DNA of 64,000 bases from Imbricaverruca yamaguchii (GCA_034440575.1 JAOTOL010001660.1:4888501-4952500), one strand, 5' to 3'; shown: positions 1 through 11,639, counted from the first letter of the stretch. Program-made: numbers and translations. The notes: generated by a model from the letters alone, not told the origin.

Positions 1-395
1 AAATTATAAAATGGCCATGCAAACTACACATTCCAAACCTGCCTTAACCTCCAGTGTAGATGTTTCGACATCCGGAATTTCCATGCGACACTCACCCACA
101 TGAACCCACATTGTTTGTCTGTTGGCTGTGAAGGCTATGGCGAGTGTTGATGTGATGTGAATTGACATCGGCGGCGGTGACGCCGTTGGTTGACGTGCTG
201 ACGTGTTCCGGTGATGTGCACTGCAATCCGTGAGCTGACGACCGTTCCCTCTCTTCTCTTCCCTCACACCCTGAATAACTGAATACAACTCGGGTAAGTT
301 CATTTTTTTTTCGCCTCGCTAGCAGGTAGTGCAGGCCGACAATTGTGGCGCTGCTTCAAGTATTTTTTTTTAGATCGGGATTACGGTTATTTTCT

Positions 396-634
396 CGTCC
401 TATCCCTCTCGCTCACTCGCACTCTCCCTCTCCCTCTCCCTCCCCTCCCCTCTCCATCTCCCTCTCACTCACTCCCTCCCCATATCCCTCTGCGCTAAAT
501 GGCCAAACCTAGTCGATGCACCCTAAAACTCAAATAGCCAACCAATCCCCCTCCCCCTCTCCCCTCCCCCCTCCCCCTCCCCCTCCCCCTCCCCCTCCCC
601 CTCCCCTTCCCTGACGCTCCCCTCCTCTCTCCCA
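396..634. repeat. CT-rich low-complexity tract
   Basis: Pyrimidine-rich simple sequence made mainly of CCCTCT and CCCCCT units, interrupted around 491-545 by a short non-pyrimidine segment listed separately. Open reading frames crossing it encode only Gly-Glu or Arg runs and are not genes. Confidence 0.85.
491..545 (+). mobile_element. Diverged copy of the micro-retroposon, subfamily 2
   Basis: The segment keeps the family core AGTCGATGC followed by a CCCTAAAACTCAAATA-type tail and CCAACC end, resembling the copies at 6053 and 30339. It sits in a pyrimidine tract, so a target-site duplication cannot be judged. Confidence 0.45.
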
Positions 635-3511
635 TATGGCGCATGTCCTATTTTATTCCGTTGCCAACTCGGCATTATATACCAGAGCCAGGTATGCCGC
701 GACTGCCGACTGGCATGCATGTGACCAAAGGTCACGACTTCTGTTGTCGGCGGTCGGCGATATGCCGCATTTTTCTCACCTGGGCGCGCCTAAGTTGATT
801 GGCAATCGTTTGATTGGTGTGCGCGACTGTGTGGGCTGCGTCGGAGCCCTCGGGTCGCGTGGCATGGTGCCCTGCTGTCCCTCCGATCTGGTCCGCCCGT
901 CCATCCAATTGGTTAGCGTGGTGGTGAAGCAAACCCGATCTGCTCCCGGCTGCTGCTCTGGAGATTCCATGTGCTTGCCATGCTTTCGCGGGGTTAAGTG
1001 CGCTCTTGGGGTCAGTGCTTTGTTGATGTACGCACAGGTCTGTTTTTGCTACGGGCAATATGTGCACTCCCAGGTATAGCCCGTTTTTGTCATTGGCGAC
1101 ATGCACACTCTCGGGTATAGCCTTTTTTTGTGTGGACAAAATGCACACTCAGTCCTGATGTACACTGAAATGAAAACACACATGAAAGCAGGCACACAAG
1201 GTAACAGGTCACGTCAAAATGAATGGGCGAAAAATGACCCTAGATGTTGACGCGCCCCTAAACTCCAATCCACCACCATCACGTCAAAATGAGCATAAGT
1301 AAATAATGACAACGGCGACACAGCGTGTTTACACTAGCGTGGCATCCGCAGCACGCAAATTTTTACCTTAGCTCTGGGTTGACTAGGTGGGGCTAAATGT
1401 GGTGGTGGCCGAGGAAGTACTGGTGAAAAGGCGACAAAGTAGGTATCGCTTCACCGTGCCCACTCTTGGATATGGGACATCACAATGGATGCTGTTCACA
1501 AGCCGCATGTGTTGGGCGGAAACTTGTAGAGAGAAGATGCGGTGTGAAAGAGCGGGGTCTGTCATGTTTGAGATAACCTAGGCAAGGAACGTATCATCGT
1601 GCTGAAATCTCCTTGTTTGAAATACTAGTAGATTTTAATAATTATATGACGCCGTGATATGCCAGAAATATAAATTTTCGAGATGAGTACACGCGTGAGG
1701 CTAGTCACATGTGAAATTTGTGTTGATTTTTTTCGTTACGCCTCTGGTCGTGATTGTGCTGCCCCACCGTAACTACCCACCCGAACTCTAGAATGTATCA
1801 AATGTTCCCGAAATGTTCAGCCAGAGTCGGGATCCCTTATCGATCCACTCGCCACTCGGTCAGTCTGAAGAGTGTCAGTCAGAAGAGGGTGAATCGTCGG
1901 GCCCATCGCCCTGTTTGCTTGGCTCACATTAAAGTGTGTCTGCTCCCGTAGCGTGAGCTTGGTGTGCAGCCAATTACCGAGGTCACGAATGGAATATGTT
2001 AAAAATCGGTGTGTAATGTCTTACGGAATCGTTTTAACCTTGTATTTTCTGTATTCCACCATACTTGACTGCCGAGCTATACGCGTCCCGAAAGTTATGT
2101 GTTTTATCGTGTACTCGGATTTGAACTTACGTCCAGCCATCGTTAGGAAGTTCAGTTAAATAATGTTGGGATCCGCTGAGATGTAGGGAAATTTCTGCAA
2201 GCGCGGTGTGTTGGGCGGCACGAAGACGGCGCTCGTAACCTGGGCATGGCTTTTCTGGAAGGGACGATGGAGACAGATTGCGCAGGGTCTGGAAAGCTTT
2301 TTTCTTTTGGACATGATCAAAATCACACCAAGTTCCTCCCGTTTAATGTGCCATTGGGGGCCTCGCTCATTTTCCCACCCACTAGATCCATGACACCACT
2401 GCACTGCGAGTTTTGCTACACCCATTCCGGACCGTCACACGTCGTGTGCAACTGGGAAAGTTGCACTGACGCAATAGCGCGTTTTGGCGAGAGGTCGGAT
2501 CGACAGTGGGAGACAGCTGGTGACTGTGGGGTGGGGGCGGGGGAGGGAGGGAGGGGGCGGCTGGTGGCCGGCGATCGACCCGGCCGCCCCCGCAGCTCGG
2601 CCTTCAGAGCGGATATAGCCGAATTCGTGACAGCCAGTGGGCTGGGCGACACGCGAGGCAGCGGCACACCCAAACATGCAGGGAGGCGGACACCTATACG
2701 TCAGGCGGGGGACAGCCATCCGCCCGGTGAAAGTTTAACGCACACGTGGGGCTAGGATCACGCCCACATGGAATTGGGAAGGCATCCGTATGCGGGCTGA
2801 GGATTAGTGTTGAAAATGCCAGGCTTATCTGCATGTTTTCTTAACTACCATGAAAGGTACTAACACGCCCTACATTTTACTCGCAGGACTGCGAAAACCC
2901 TAAAACATTCCCTATTTATCCTACGCATATACTATATTTGCCACGGAAAATAGTACTGCTGTTCCAGTGTGTAATTTGACATGCCTTTGCTACCAGTTAA
3001 ACGTAAGGTATCCATGCTCATTCAGATTGTTCGGATTATTTTTATTTGGCAGCGTGCATTCATCAAAAGCTGCGTTCTGTTCCGTTCGGTTTTCCTAGCT
3101 TTACCCTCGGATACCAGGAGTGGAAACTGACAATTTGGTACTGGTCATGCGCACCCACGGGTTAGGGGGTAATAGTCACTCACAGAGGGTGACAGTCACA
3201 CCCACGCACAGGAGTCGGGGAGGGAAGCGCACTGGAGCGTATCGTTGCTATGACCGTCTCGGGCAGCCAGTCTTACAATGGACACTCAGTCTCACAATGG
3301 ACACCCACTGGTCGTCGGAACACTCGCGGGCTTCGCCGTATTGTTGCGCGACCTCCCGGACTCCAACTGATACGTCCGCTGCGCCGACTGTGAACCTGGT
3401 GACCGGCGGGGGCGAGACACTGTGCTGGGATAGTCGGGTCACCTGGTGTGGTGTCAGTGGCACGTCTACAGTGTGACCTCGACTGACGGCACGTGGCTCA
3501 CGTGCTGGCAG
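635..3511. other. No gene recognised; intergenic or Spred intron
   Basis: About 2.9 kb without a recognisable protein. Open frames here have no family motif and overlap one another on both strands. If the exon at 3512 belongs to Spred this is upstream intron; I searched it by eye for an EVH1-like exon and saw none, so the N-terminal exons are probably outside the window. Confidence 0.5.
1223..1279 (+). mobile_element. Micro-retroposon, subfamily 1 (57 bp)
   Basis: A 57-bp unit starting ATGGGCGAAAAATGACCC and ending in a CCACCACCAT tail. It is flanked by an exact 13-bp direct repeat, CACGTCAAAATGA, at 1210-1222 and 1280-1292, which reads as a target-site duplication. The internal arms are GGGCG and CGCGCCCC. 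It has no coding capacity and no A or B box. Confidence 0.8.
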
Positions 3512-3651
3512 GCCTGCCGGATTATGACACGTCGCCCCTGTACGAGTCGCCGCTGCCGCCGCCACTGCCGCCGTACGGACGTCCCCTGCCGCCACCTCCC
3601 CGGTCGCCGCCGCCGCTGCCACCAGATCTTGGAGACAACGATGTGTTCATG
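3512..3651 (+). CDS. Probable proline-rich internal exon of the Spred gene
   Basis: A 140-nt open segment bounded by a good acceptor (GTGCTGGCAG) and a donor (ATG then GTAGGT). It begins with two bases of a split codon and ends at a codon boundary. The translation is acidic and Tyr-rich (LPDYDTSPLYESP), then proline-rich (PPPLPPYGRPLPPPP), ending LGDNDVFM. The phase-0 donor fits the phase-0 acceptor of the Spred terminal exon at 7050 on the same strand, so I infer that it encodes part of the linker between the EVH1 and Sprouty domains. Such linkers are poorly conserved, so the protein sequence does not prove family membership. The donor lies within a tandem array of near-identical donors. Alternatively it is a chance open frame in GC-rich DNA. 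Confidence 0.45.
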
Positions 3652-4535
3652 GTAGGTGCCGCCGCCGCTGCTGCCACCAGAGCTTGGAGACAACGATGTG
3701 TTCATGGTAGGTGCCGCCGCCGCTGCTGCCACCAGAGCTTGGAGACAACGATCTGTTCATGGTAGGTGCCGCCGCCGCTGCTGCCACCAGAGCTTGGAGA
3801 CAACGATGTGTTCATGGTAGGTGCCGCCGCCGCTGCTGCCGCCGCCAGAGCTTGGAGACAACGATGTGTTCATGGTAGGTGCCGCCGCCGCTGCCGCCGG
3901 AGCTTGGAGACAACGGCGTGTGTATAGTAGGTGCCGCCGCCGCTGCTGCCACCAGAGCTTGGAGACAACGATCTGTTCATGGTAGGTGCCGCCGCCTGCT
4001 GCCACCAGAGCTTGGAGACAACGGCGTGTGTATATGGTAGGTGCCGCCGCCGCTGCTGCCACCAGAGCTTGGAGACAACGATCTGTTCATGGTAGGTGCC
4101 GCCGCCGCTGCTGCCACCAGAGCTTGGAGACAACGGCGTGTGTATGGTAGGTGCCGCCGCCGCTGCCACCAGAGCTTGGAGACAACGGCGTGTGCATGGT
4201 AGGTGTCGCCGCCGCTGCCACCAGAGCTTGGAGACAACGGCGTGTGTATGGTAGGTGTCGCCGCCGCTGCCGCCGGAGCTTGGAGACAACGGCGTGTGTA
4301 TGGTAGGCACCGCCGCTGCCTCGAGCTTGGAGACAACGGCGTGTGTATGGTAGGTGTCGCCGCCGCTGCCACCAGAGCTTGGAGACAACGGCGTGTGTAT
4401 GGTAGGTGCCGCCGCCGCTGCCGCCAGAGCTTGGAGACAACGGCGTGTGTGTGGTAGGTGCCGCCGCCGCTGCCACCAGAGCTTGGAGACAACGGCGTGT
4501 GCGTGGTAGGTATCGCCGCCGCCGCCGCCACCAGT
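3626..4535 (+). repeat. 55-bp minisatellite carrying about 17 copies of a splice donor
   Basis: A tandem array of about 17 units of roughly 50-58 bp; the first three intervals are exactly 55 bp. Each unit holds AGCTTGGAGACAACG, a GTGTTCATG or GTGTGTATG end, then GTAGGTGCCGCC and a CTGCCACCAG end. The first unit is the 3' end of the candidate exon at 3512-3651, so the array multiplies that exon's donor and last exonic bases. From the fourth interval on, unit length varies. Confidence 0.9.
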
Positions 4536-4541
4536 ACTCGC

Positions 4542-4603
4542 TATGGGCGCAAAGTGACCCTTGATGTCGACGCGCCCCTAAACTTCAACCCACCACCACC
4601 ACT
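4542..4603 (+). mobile_element. Micro-retroposon, subfamily 1 (62 bp)
   Basis: The unit starts TATGGGCGCAAAGTGACCC, contains GTCGACGCGCCCC and ends in a CCACCACCACCACT tail. An exact 12-bp duplication, ACCAGTACTCGC, flanks it at 4530-4541 and 4604-4615. It sits at the downstream edge of the minisatellite. It matches the copy at 29105 over nearly its whole length. Confidence 0.85.
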
Positions 4604-4971
4604 ACCAGTACTCGCAGGATCGAGAGACGATGACGTGTTTGTGGCGAATGCTGCCGCCGCGACGACACGGTGATGGGCGGGCGTGGCCGTCTGAGTGCTC
4701 CGACTGTGATGGGGTTGGTGTCGGTGTGCGGTACCGTCGTCTTGGAAGCCTTTTGATTGGTGGTGCCGTCCGTTGGGTATGTGTGGATGTGAATGGGGCC
4801 GTGGGTCCGTCGACACTGATCTGCATCTGCTCTTGCGCGCTGTTTCTCTCCCATTATTGGAGGGAAAGGGCGACGTATTGCACGACAACCTGTGTACCAG
4901 TGTTGCTTATGTTCTGGCTAACGATGTGAATATGATGTGTAAGAGGAGTAGGCTTTCTTTATATGAAAGTA

Positions 4972-6030
4972 CGAGGTACGATCCAAAAGTTCCGTAATTG
5001 CGCCTGTGCGAACATGTAGGCTTACCTCAGATGCTAATCGCCGTTGTCACCCTCGAAATAGTCCGTTTGGAAGTTGATACGGCGGTTATTGCGCTTTTTC
5101 TACCGCTGAACTCTGGAAACTCTGTATTGGAGGTGATGCGATTCCCTCTGAATTTTATCGATATTGTCAAATCGTCGCTCCTTCAGCTTGATCTTCATGA
5201 TGAGAAACAGAAGGAGGCCACACAGGGAGGGACATCGAAGAATACAGGGGGGTGCGACCGCTCATGTTGGTTCCGGCCGAAACGACCGCTGCATAGCCAG
5301 AGCGGTATGTGCCGACGCAGCGTACTGATGCGGCAGTCAGGTGCCCTGTGCGCGCCAATTATCCGGACGTTTCCTCCTCTCATCCTCTGGCGCACCTCAG
5401 GACCCCGATGGAGTTCTGATTCACTGTCCGGCCACAAGAACGACCTCCTGGCGAACAATTCCCTCCATGTCAAGGGAACAGATCACCGTGCTCTTGACAT
5501 TTTTCTTCACCTACCTCGCTTTCTTCGGTCGCGGTGAACTTGGACTTTTCCACTGGGATGACCGCTGCTTGTTTCTGGTCGTAGGCATAAACCTAGCGTT
5601 CGTCTTGGCCTTGGAAATGAAGTTTCGATCATTTCTGACCAGTTCCTATAGATCTATGCACACAATCTGCCGACGCCCTCTCTGGTACTGGGCCTCCAAT
5701 CGTGGCACGAACTTGGCAGCTGTCTGCATCATGTTCAGTTCTTCTTTTCTCAGTGAGAATGCGGTGGCATGAGCCCAATGATGTGCCAACGATGCTGCAA
5801 ATGTCGTTAATTGTTCGCGGACGAGCTCCGTGAATGACCTCACGCACTTTCGGAACATTTTCGTCGATCTTCGTTGTTGACCGATCGCAACGTTTAGGGT
5901 CTTCAACCGAAGTTTGTCGACGTTTGAACCGCGAAATCTACTAGATATGTTTGCTTCTGCCCGTAAAGTCATCACTCGTGGGTCTCCGACGCGGATTTGC
6001 CGAGTTGAAAGGAAAATTATAAGCACCTGC
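4972..6030 (-). pseudogene. Degenerate mariner-type transposase (SETMAR-like family)
   Basis: Read on the minus strand with several frame changes and stops. From the 5' side there is a helix-turn-helix region (VREVIHGARPRTINDICSIV, then SCHRILTEK), then AAKFVPRL, a segment resembling the central catalytic region (RKRPDNWRAQGT, then AHTALAMQR) and the C-terminal MKIKLKERRFDDIDKIQRES. This order is that of mariner transposases fused in primate SETMAR, which cut and paste DNA at TA dinucleotides. Stops and frameshifts make it inactive. The far boundary near 4972 (GGTACGATCCAAAAGTTCC) may be a terminal repeat remnant; the partner end is not visible and may be truncated near the short retroposon at 6053. 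Confidence 0.8.
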
Positions 6031-6052
6031 TATTCTTTCAACTCGGCCATTT

Positions 6053-6108
6053 ATGGGCGCTGCGTGACCTCAGCAGCCGATGCGCCCCTAAACCCCAATA
6101 ACGAACCA
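6053..6108 (+). mobile_element. Micro-retroposon, subfamily 2
   Basis: Starts ATGGGCGCTGCGTGACC, has the core CCGATGCGCCCC and ends AAACCCCAATAACGAACCA. GGGCGC and GCGCCC form a hairpin stem. No clear target-site duplication is visible. It abuts the mariner relic. Confidence 0.7.
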
Positions 6109-6909
6109 GGTCGTCAATTTTGTTCGGCCGAGGTCGTAGGAGGCCACTAACACTAACACACAAAAACGCTGTTGAAAAGGGCACGTGTGTTTCTCGACGG
6201 TGATCTGGACATACAGCTTCACGACGAGGCTGGCCATCGCATCTAGCGCCTAGCGTCAAGTCCGTACTACAGCCAGTTTACCCTATACACGACCAATCCT
6301 GGAACCTTTGTATCGCACCTCGTAAATATCAACTGGACCAATTCTGCGCCACAAGCCGAATGGAGGTTCTTTTCGTGATGCATTTCCTGTTCTGCGAAGT
6401 TTCAACTCCGTTCTGTGTTAGAGATTTCATTCCAAATTAATCATGATGACCAAATTAGCGAGCTCCCCCACATCGAACGGAAGTAGCGATACTGAACTGT
6501 CTTCTGTTCTGTTGTGTTCATCTATCGTGTATGCTGTAGGGGCGTGTGGAGTTGATCTCAGTCGGGCAGCAGATGGTGGCGCCTCCTATCGCATGCTGTC
6601 CGTGGAGAAATATCTTTGACATTTGGTAATAGTTGACGGCAAGGAATGACTAGTAGAATTCGGCACGTTTTGTGTGGTATAATGTGCAGACGCCTGTGCA
6701 GATACAGATGCGAAAAGCCGAAACCTGTAATTGACCACCGTTGGCACTTATTGTCCCAGATCATTAATACCATGAAATGCACTTCCTCTACTTGAAATAC
6801 CCCGCAGAATATTTCTGCTTTACGCGCTTTTCTTGTTTCGGTTGCTGTGGGAAAGGAAGAAATCGGTGACGTTATAGCACCTGTCTGTGTTGTTCGACAT
6901 TCGGCGGGA
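6109..6909. other. Spred intron, no other feature seen
   Basis: Non-repetitive intronic sequence between the short retroposon and the repeats that precede the terminal Spred exon. Long open frames here run antisense to the next exon and have no family motif. Confidence 0.5.
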
Positions 6910-7049
6910 CCTGTGTTGTGACGGTGGCTGTGTGTGTGTCGGCTACGTTTTACTGCGGTGGGTGTGACCGTGTCTGGGTCTGTGTCGGCTACGTTGTACT
7001 GTATTGGGCGTGACCTGTGGCATGACGTTGGCCGGGTCTGTGTCGGCAG
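6910..7049 (+). repeat. Short tandem repeats running into the Spred terminal acceptor
   Basis: About two and a half diverged units containing GGGTCTGTGTCGGCTACG. The last unit turns into the splice acceptor GGGTCTGTGTCGGCAG at 7049, so the acceptor is itself part of the repeat. The same unit recurs downstream of the gene at about 10480-10560. Confidence 0.6.
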
Positions 7050-7757
7050 TCGGTGGACCTGCCCGTAGACCGGTACAGCGACTCGTCGTCCGACTCGACG
7101 GCGTCGCGCCGCACGGCCGCCTCGCCGCTGCACCACCAGATGACGTTCCCGGCGCCGGCGGCGGCGCTCACCAGCGGCGGCCGCGGCCACGGCTCGGCCG
7201 ACTCGGCCGCCGAGAACCCGTACGTGCAGTTCGCGCACAACCCGCCGCACGTGTACAGCTACGTGGCCATGAAGGAGCCGCTCAAGTCGTCCGAGCCGGC
7301 GCGGCGCGGCCCCTGCGAGACGCTGCACATGACGCAGCCTCCGCTGCCGCCGGCCAAGGCGGCGGCCGCCGGCGGCGAGAAGCGGCCGCCGGCGTGTCGG
7401 CCGCTGCCGCGCCGCTGCCGCCACTGCCAGGAGCCGTACGACGAGGCGACCAACGCGCGCGGCCAGTGCGAGTACGCGCCCGACGCGCTGCGGACCTGTC
7501 TGGACACTGTCACGTGCATTCCGGCCGCCCAGTGCATGCTGTACCACTGCTGCGCCGACGCCGAGGGCGACTACGAGGCGCGGCCGTGCTCGTGCGCGCC
7601 GCCGCAGGAGCGCTGGCCGCGCCGCTGGCTGGCGCTGGCGCTGCTGGCCGCCCTGCTGCCCTGTCTCTGCTGCTACCCGCCGCTGACGGCCTGCTACGCC
7701 TGCTGCCGGCGCTGCCACCTGTGCGGCGGCAAGCACGGGGCGTCGCCGCACCCGTGA
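7050..7757 (+). CDS. Spred: Spred-family protein, terminal exon with Sprouty domain
   Basis: Spred proteins are membrane-bound inhibitors of Ras-ERK signalling; the C-terminal Cys-rich Sprouty domain is palmitoylated and anchors the protein. This exon (235 codons plus TGA at 7755) opens after the acceptor TGTCGGCAG in phase 0. Residues 1-120 of the exon are Ser- and Pro-rich, with NPYVQF and HVYSYV near residues 56-72. Residues 123-230 match the Spred type of Sprouty domain: CRHCQEPYDEATNARGQC, APDALRTC, a CMLYHC-ADAEGDY segment, PCSCAPP, the hydrophobic RWLALALLAALLPCLCCYPP and the terminal CHLCGGKHGA. The NARGQCEYAPDA and CGGKH motifs favour Spred over Sprouty. GC content is very high, unlike the flanks. 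EVH1 and KIT-binding regions are not seen here and should lie upstream. Confidence 0.92.
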   Translation, partial: SVDLPVDRYSDSSSDSTASRRTAASPLHHQMTFPAPAAALTSGGRGHGSADSAAENPYVQFAHNPPHVYSYVAMKEPLKSSEPARRGPCETLHMTQPPLPPAKAAAAGGEKRPPACRPLPRRCRHCQEPYDEATNARGQCEYAPDALRTCLDTVTCIPAAQCMLYHCCADAEGDYEARPCSCAPPQERWPRRWLALALLAALLPCLCCYPPLTACYACCRRCHLCGGKHGASPHP

Positions 7758-9379
7758 AGCGACGTGGCGGCCCCACGCGGCGGCGGCTGCACACCGAGGG
7801 CATACACAGTCACACACAAACACACCCACATCCACATCCACATCCACACGTACACAGTAAATGTATAACAATGCGATATATGGATAGGGAGAGAGGGGAT
7901 GAAGAGAGCGAGAGGGCCGATCGTGTTTGTTGCGTAGCAAGTGCAGAGCTTGTTCTGCGCGTACGCACCGTTGCTATCCGATTACTTTTGATAAGTCGCG
8001 CCATGGTTGTCATCCAAAGGGATCCCAATGTCTCGAGGGCTCAGGGGACATTGTGACGCCCTTTGGAAGTTCTGCCTTCAATTCTGTTACCACATCGGCG
8101 TATGTGTACCCGCATGCGCGCATGTCACCGTATATGAATGTGATACTGGCTGGGACGGCCGCTTCTCTGCACGCCCGTGCGCCACTGTTGTATACTTGAG
8201 AGGTTGGTCTGTCGAGCGGCGGAGCAGGAAGACCGTACCGAGGCCGTGGGCCGCTGTCGGACGGTTATCTCTGGAAGGGCAAGCTTTACCGTTAGCTGTG
8301 CTGCTGAGATTGCGGCGCGGGCAGGCCGGCCGGGCGCCGCGGCGCGTGGCTCGCCTGGGTGGCCGCGCGCCGGTGGCCGGGTCGGCCGTTTTATAGTCGT
8401 GACCTGTGTGCCCGTGTCGGAGTCGTGCGGCCCACACGCACACAGCGTTGTAATGTACTCCTCATCTGTGTGAACTGGACTCATCGCTGCTGTCATTTGT
8501 TCCTAAATACATGCCGCTTAATACCCGAATGGTGGGCGTGTGCTGGCGCCGCCGCGGGCGATGTGGTTGGTGCTGCCGGCGCCGGCGGGTGATGTGATTG
8601 CCCGCCGGTTGCTACTGGGCGGTAGCGGGCGTTTGTGATTGGCCTCCGGTGGCTGCTGGGCGGCAGCAGGCGTTGTGATTGGCCGCAGGTGGCTGCGGGG
8701 GCCAAGGTCGTACGCTGTGATTGGAGGCCGGTGGCTGCGGGTGTCGGAGGCGGGTGCTATGATTGGCCGCCGCGGTGGCTGCCGGTGTTCCTTAGCTCAA
8801 CCAGTGTCGGAAGAAAAAAAATATTTTCCACCGAAAATCGTAATCTAACTGAAGCGAAATCAAGCAAACAACAAGGCTCGTTTGCCTTTGCATTGGCGGT
8901 CGCGCCCGGTCATAAATGAGGCTACATTGCATTCATAAATTCGGCATCTGATTGGTTTTGCTTAGCATTGGTATCCCCTTCCTCGGCAGCTGACGGTGAC
9001 TCCGGCGGATGTTGGTCCCGCGTGAGGTGACTATGCCTGACGTTTGGCGACCTTGCAATAGCCGCGTGAGGGGGCGGGCAGGCCGGGGCTGGCGTCACAT
9101 CTGTTGGCCCCGAGGCTGTTGGCTCCCGCAGTACGGAAGCCGCTCCAACCGGGCGGACCAGCTGTGTCCGTACCTGCCGTTGCTGGTATTTGCTGAGGGC
9201 TGAACGCGCGCGTGCACGTGTGTGTGGTATGGGAGTGGCGCCAGATTGGGTATTGCCAATTGTTCGTCGTTGCGCTGGCTGGTGCCGACCTGTCGCCCTG
9301 GTGGCAGCGTGGCTTTGTGGGTGGAGGGACTTCTGTTGGCTGCCTGATGTCCGGTTGCTGTCTGACGCTGTTTAGTGGT
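7758..9379. other. 3' flank of Spred; no further gene
   Basis: Contains a short run of alternating CACACAC and CCACATCCA repeats at about 7810-7855, and at 8520-8780 diverged GC-rich tandem units with GTGATTGGCCGC-GGTGGCTGC. No AATAAA signal or recognisable protein was found. The long open frames are by-products of high GC. Confidence 0.6.
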
Positions 9380-9775
9380 TGACTGACTGCCTGGTGACTG
9401 ACTGACGCTGTCTGGGGCGGAGTGACGTCTGATGGTTGTATGACGCTGTCTGGTGACTGACTGACGCTGTCTGGGGCGGAGTGACGTCTGATGGTTGTAT
9501 GGCGTTGTTTGGTGATGGACTGATGCTGCCTGGAGGCGGCCGGACGCTGTCTGGTGACGGGAGTGGCGATGTCTGGGGCGGCCGGATGCTGTCTGGTGAC
9601 GGGAGTGACGATGTCTGATGACGGGAGTGACGATGTCTGGTGACGGGAGTGACGATGTCTGATGACGGGAGTGACGATGTCTGGTGACGGGAGTGACGAT
9701 GTCTGGTGACGGGAGTGGCGATGTCTGGGGCGGCCGGATGCTGTCTGGGTTGGAGACAGCATCCGGAGTTACGTC
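9380..9775 (+). repeat. Minisatellite, units of about 24 bp and longer
   Basis: Tandem units around GTGACGGGAGTGACGATGTC, with larger interspersed units containing GGGGCGGAGTGACGTCTGAT. Long antisense frames (Arg/His/Ser-rich) result from the repeat and are not genes. Confidence 0.85.
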
Positions 9776-10299
9776 TGATAGTTGCATGCCGCTATCTGGT
9801 GACTGCTGACGCTGTCAAGTGGTCGCCAAACGGCACGAACGGAGACACAGAGTTTAGGCTGCGGGGCTGGGTCGATGTCAGTCAGTTCCAACACAGATCT
9901 GGACAGTCGATTCCAATCTAATTCCAATCGAAATGGGACATGCCTAGGGTAGGATGCAAATCGTGCACTGACCATATTTGCTCATCCAATATCAATATTC
10001 GCGTCACACCGAAGCGTTTTTGTTTTTGTTTTGTTTACATTGTTTTCCCAAGAGTATGGGCATTTTTCGGCGCCACGAACAGACACGTTGTACCGGAGTT
10101 TCCCGCCATGTGGAAATGCTAGCTAATGCACAGAGCCCGTCCTCAGGTGTTTTGGTGGCCTGCACTGCGCGTCAGCCGTACATGTCTGTCTTCTTGCGGC
10201 ACCTGCCATTGCGAACAGTGCCTCGGCTTGTGTCGCTCATCGCTAACAACGCCTCGACACTTGCTGAGCCGCCACTCACCGGCGGCCAGACAACACCGG

Positions 10300-10560
10300 G
10301 TCACCAGTTGGTGCCGGACCGCCGCCGAACGGCACCAATCCGCTGAGCATCGCCAGACCGCCGCCGGACGGCACCAAGTCGCTAGACTGCGACAGACCGC
10401 CACCAGACGGCACCAAGTCGCTAGACTGCGCCAGACCGCCATCTACCGGCCACCAGGTGGCTCCAAGTGGCTGTGAACTGCGGTGTGACGGTGCCTGGGT
10501 CTGTGTCGGCTGCGTTGTACCGTACGACGGACCGGTGGGCGTGACCGGTGTTGTGACAGG
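10300..10560 (+). repeat. 39-bp minisatellite plus a copy of the Spred intron unit
   Basis: About three units of GACGGCACCAAGTCGCTAGA with CAGACCGCC between them. At about 10480-10560 a unit with CTGGGTCTGTGTCGGCTGCG follows, closely related to the repeat upstream of the Spred terminal exon 3.5 kb away. Confidence 0.75.
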
Positions 10561-11029
10561 TGTTTCAATATACATATTTATACTTGCATTTAGATGAAGT
10601 CGCAATTTAACGTGAATTAACTTTCACCTGCACCATCTGGATATTAACAGGGTGGAATCAGGGACGTTTTCAGGAATTGGCGAAGGAGGGGGTGGATTTT
10701 GGCAAGGGGACCCCGACTACCCTCACCAATTTTGATGTCCCCGGATTTAGGCAACTTTATTTCGAGAAGGGCCAGCTTTTTCGTATTAAAGTTATGTAAC
10801 AAAGAACCTCATTGCGAGTCCGTATCGTCGGATATCCTCACTTTGCAAGTATGCATGGTACTGTCATTAACCAGGAATGTAGATGGTCTAATCAGGATGT
10901 CGGATTTAGAAAAGACGTCGATTCAGTATTTAGTGAGGGCAAGTACAGATATTTGGTAAGCACCTCTAGGGGTCTATAAACTCGTAAGAACCGGTATACA
11001 TTCAAAATGACACGTTTCCATTCATAGGT

Positions 11030-11330
11030 TTCCGCAGGCGCTCGTAAGTTTGTGCGCGTCCGTAGGGGTCCGCAAGCATTCGTAAATGCTTATAAACGTT
11101 CGTAATATTTCGTAGGCTTTATAGGGATCTGCATGGGTCAGAAATGATCCGTAGGTGTCTAAGTCGTAGGTTTTGCAGAAGTCCATACGCGCCAGTAGTT
11201 TAAGGTCGGTAGACTTGCAGGAACCAATAGATGTTCGTGTAAGAGCCCGCAGATGTCCACAAGGGCCGGTGGAAAGTTGGAAACTGAATATTGGTAGGGG
11301 TTGTCGGGCGCCCGACAACATCCTCGGCAG
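11030..11330 (+). repeat. Degenerate short repeats
   Basis: A stretch of loosely repeated CCGTAGG, TTCGTAA and CCGCAGG words with irregular spacing. It looks like an old minisatellite. No gene is apparent. Confidence 0.4.
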
Positions 11331-11639
11331 ATACCAGAAATGTTATGAGCCATCTCTATCTCTGCCGTGGCGATCCTGTAGACGATTGTGCGTGGACCGC
11401 TCCAGGGGCTTGGGAGCCCAAGGGAAGGGCGGGAGATCGCCCCCGCCTCCAGTTCCTTGGCTACGGCCCTGACTGGAACTTCACTTTTTGTTGAAAAGCA
11501 TCCAAAATTGAAAGCGATGTTTTTGACGGTTTAGCAGTTATCACAGCAAAGCACAACTGAATTTCTTTTTAAAAAATACATTTAATCCGGATTCTTGCTG
11601 GGGTGGCTTTACGTAACAGGGCCCTATCGTTAAGCAGAG

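Noticed and set aside
3626..4535. CRISPR-like array
   Set aside because: Regular repeats are present, but the whole 50-58-bp unit is repeated with no unique spacers, in animal DNA.
6558..7940. 460-codon minus-strand open frame
   Set aside because: Antisense to the GC-rich Spred exon; Arg/Ala-rich with no motif. The plus strand holds the conserved Sprouty domain.
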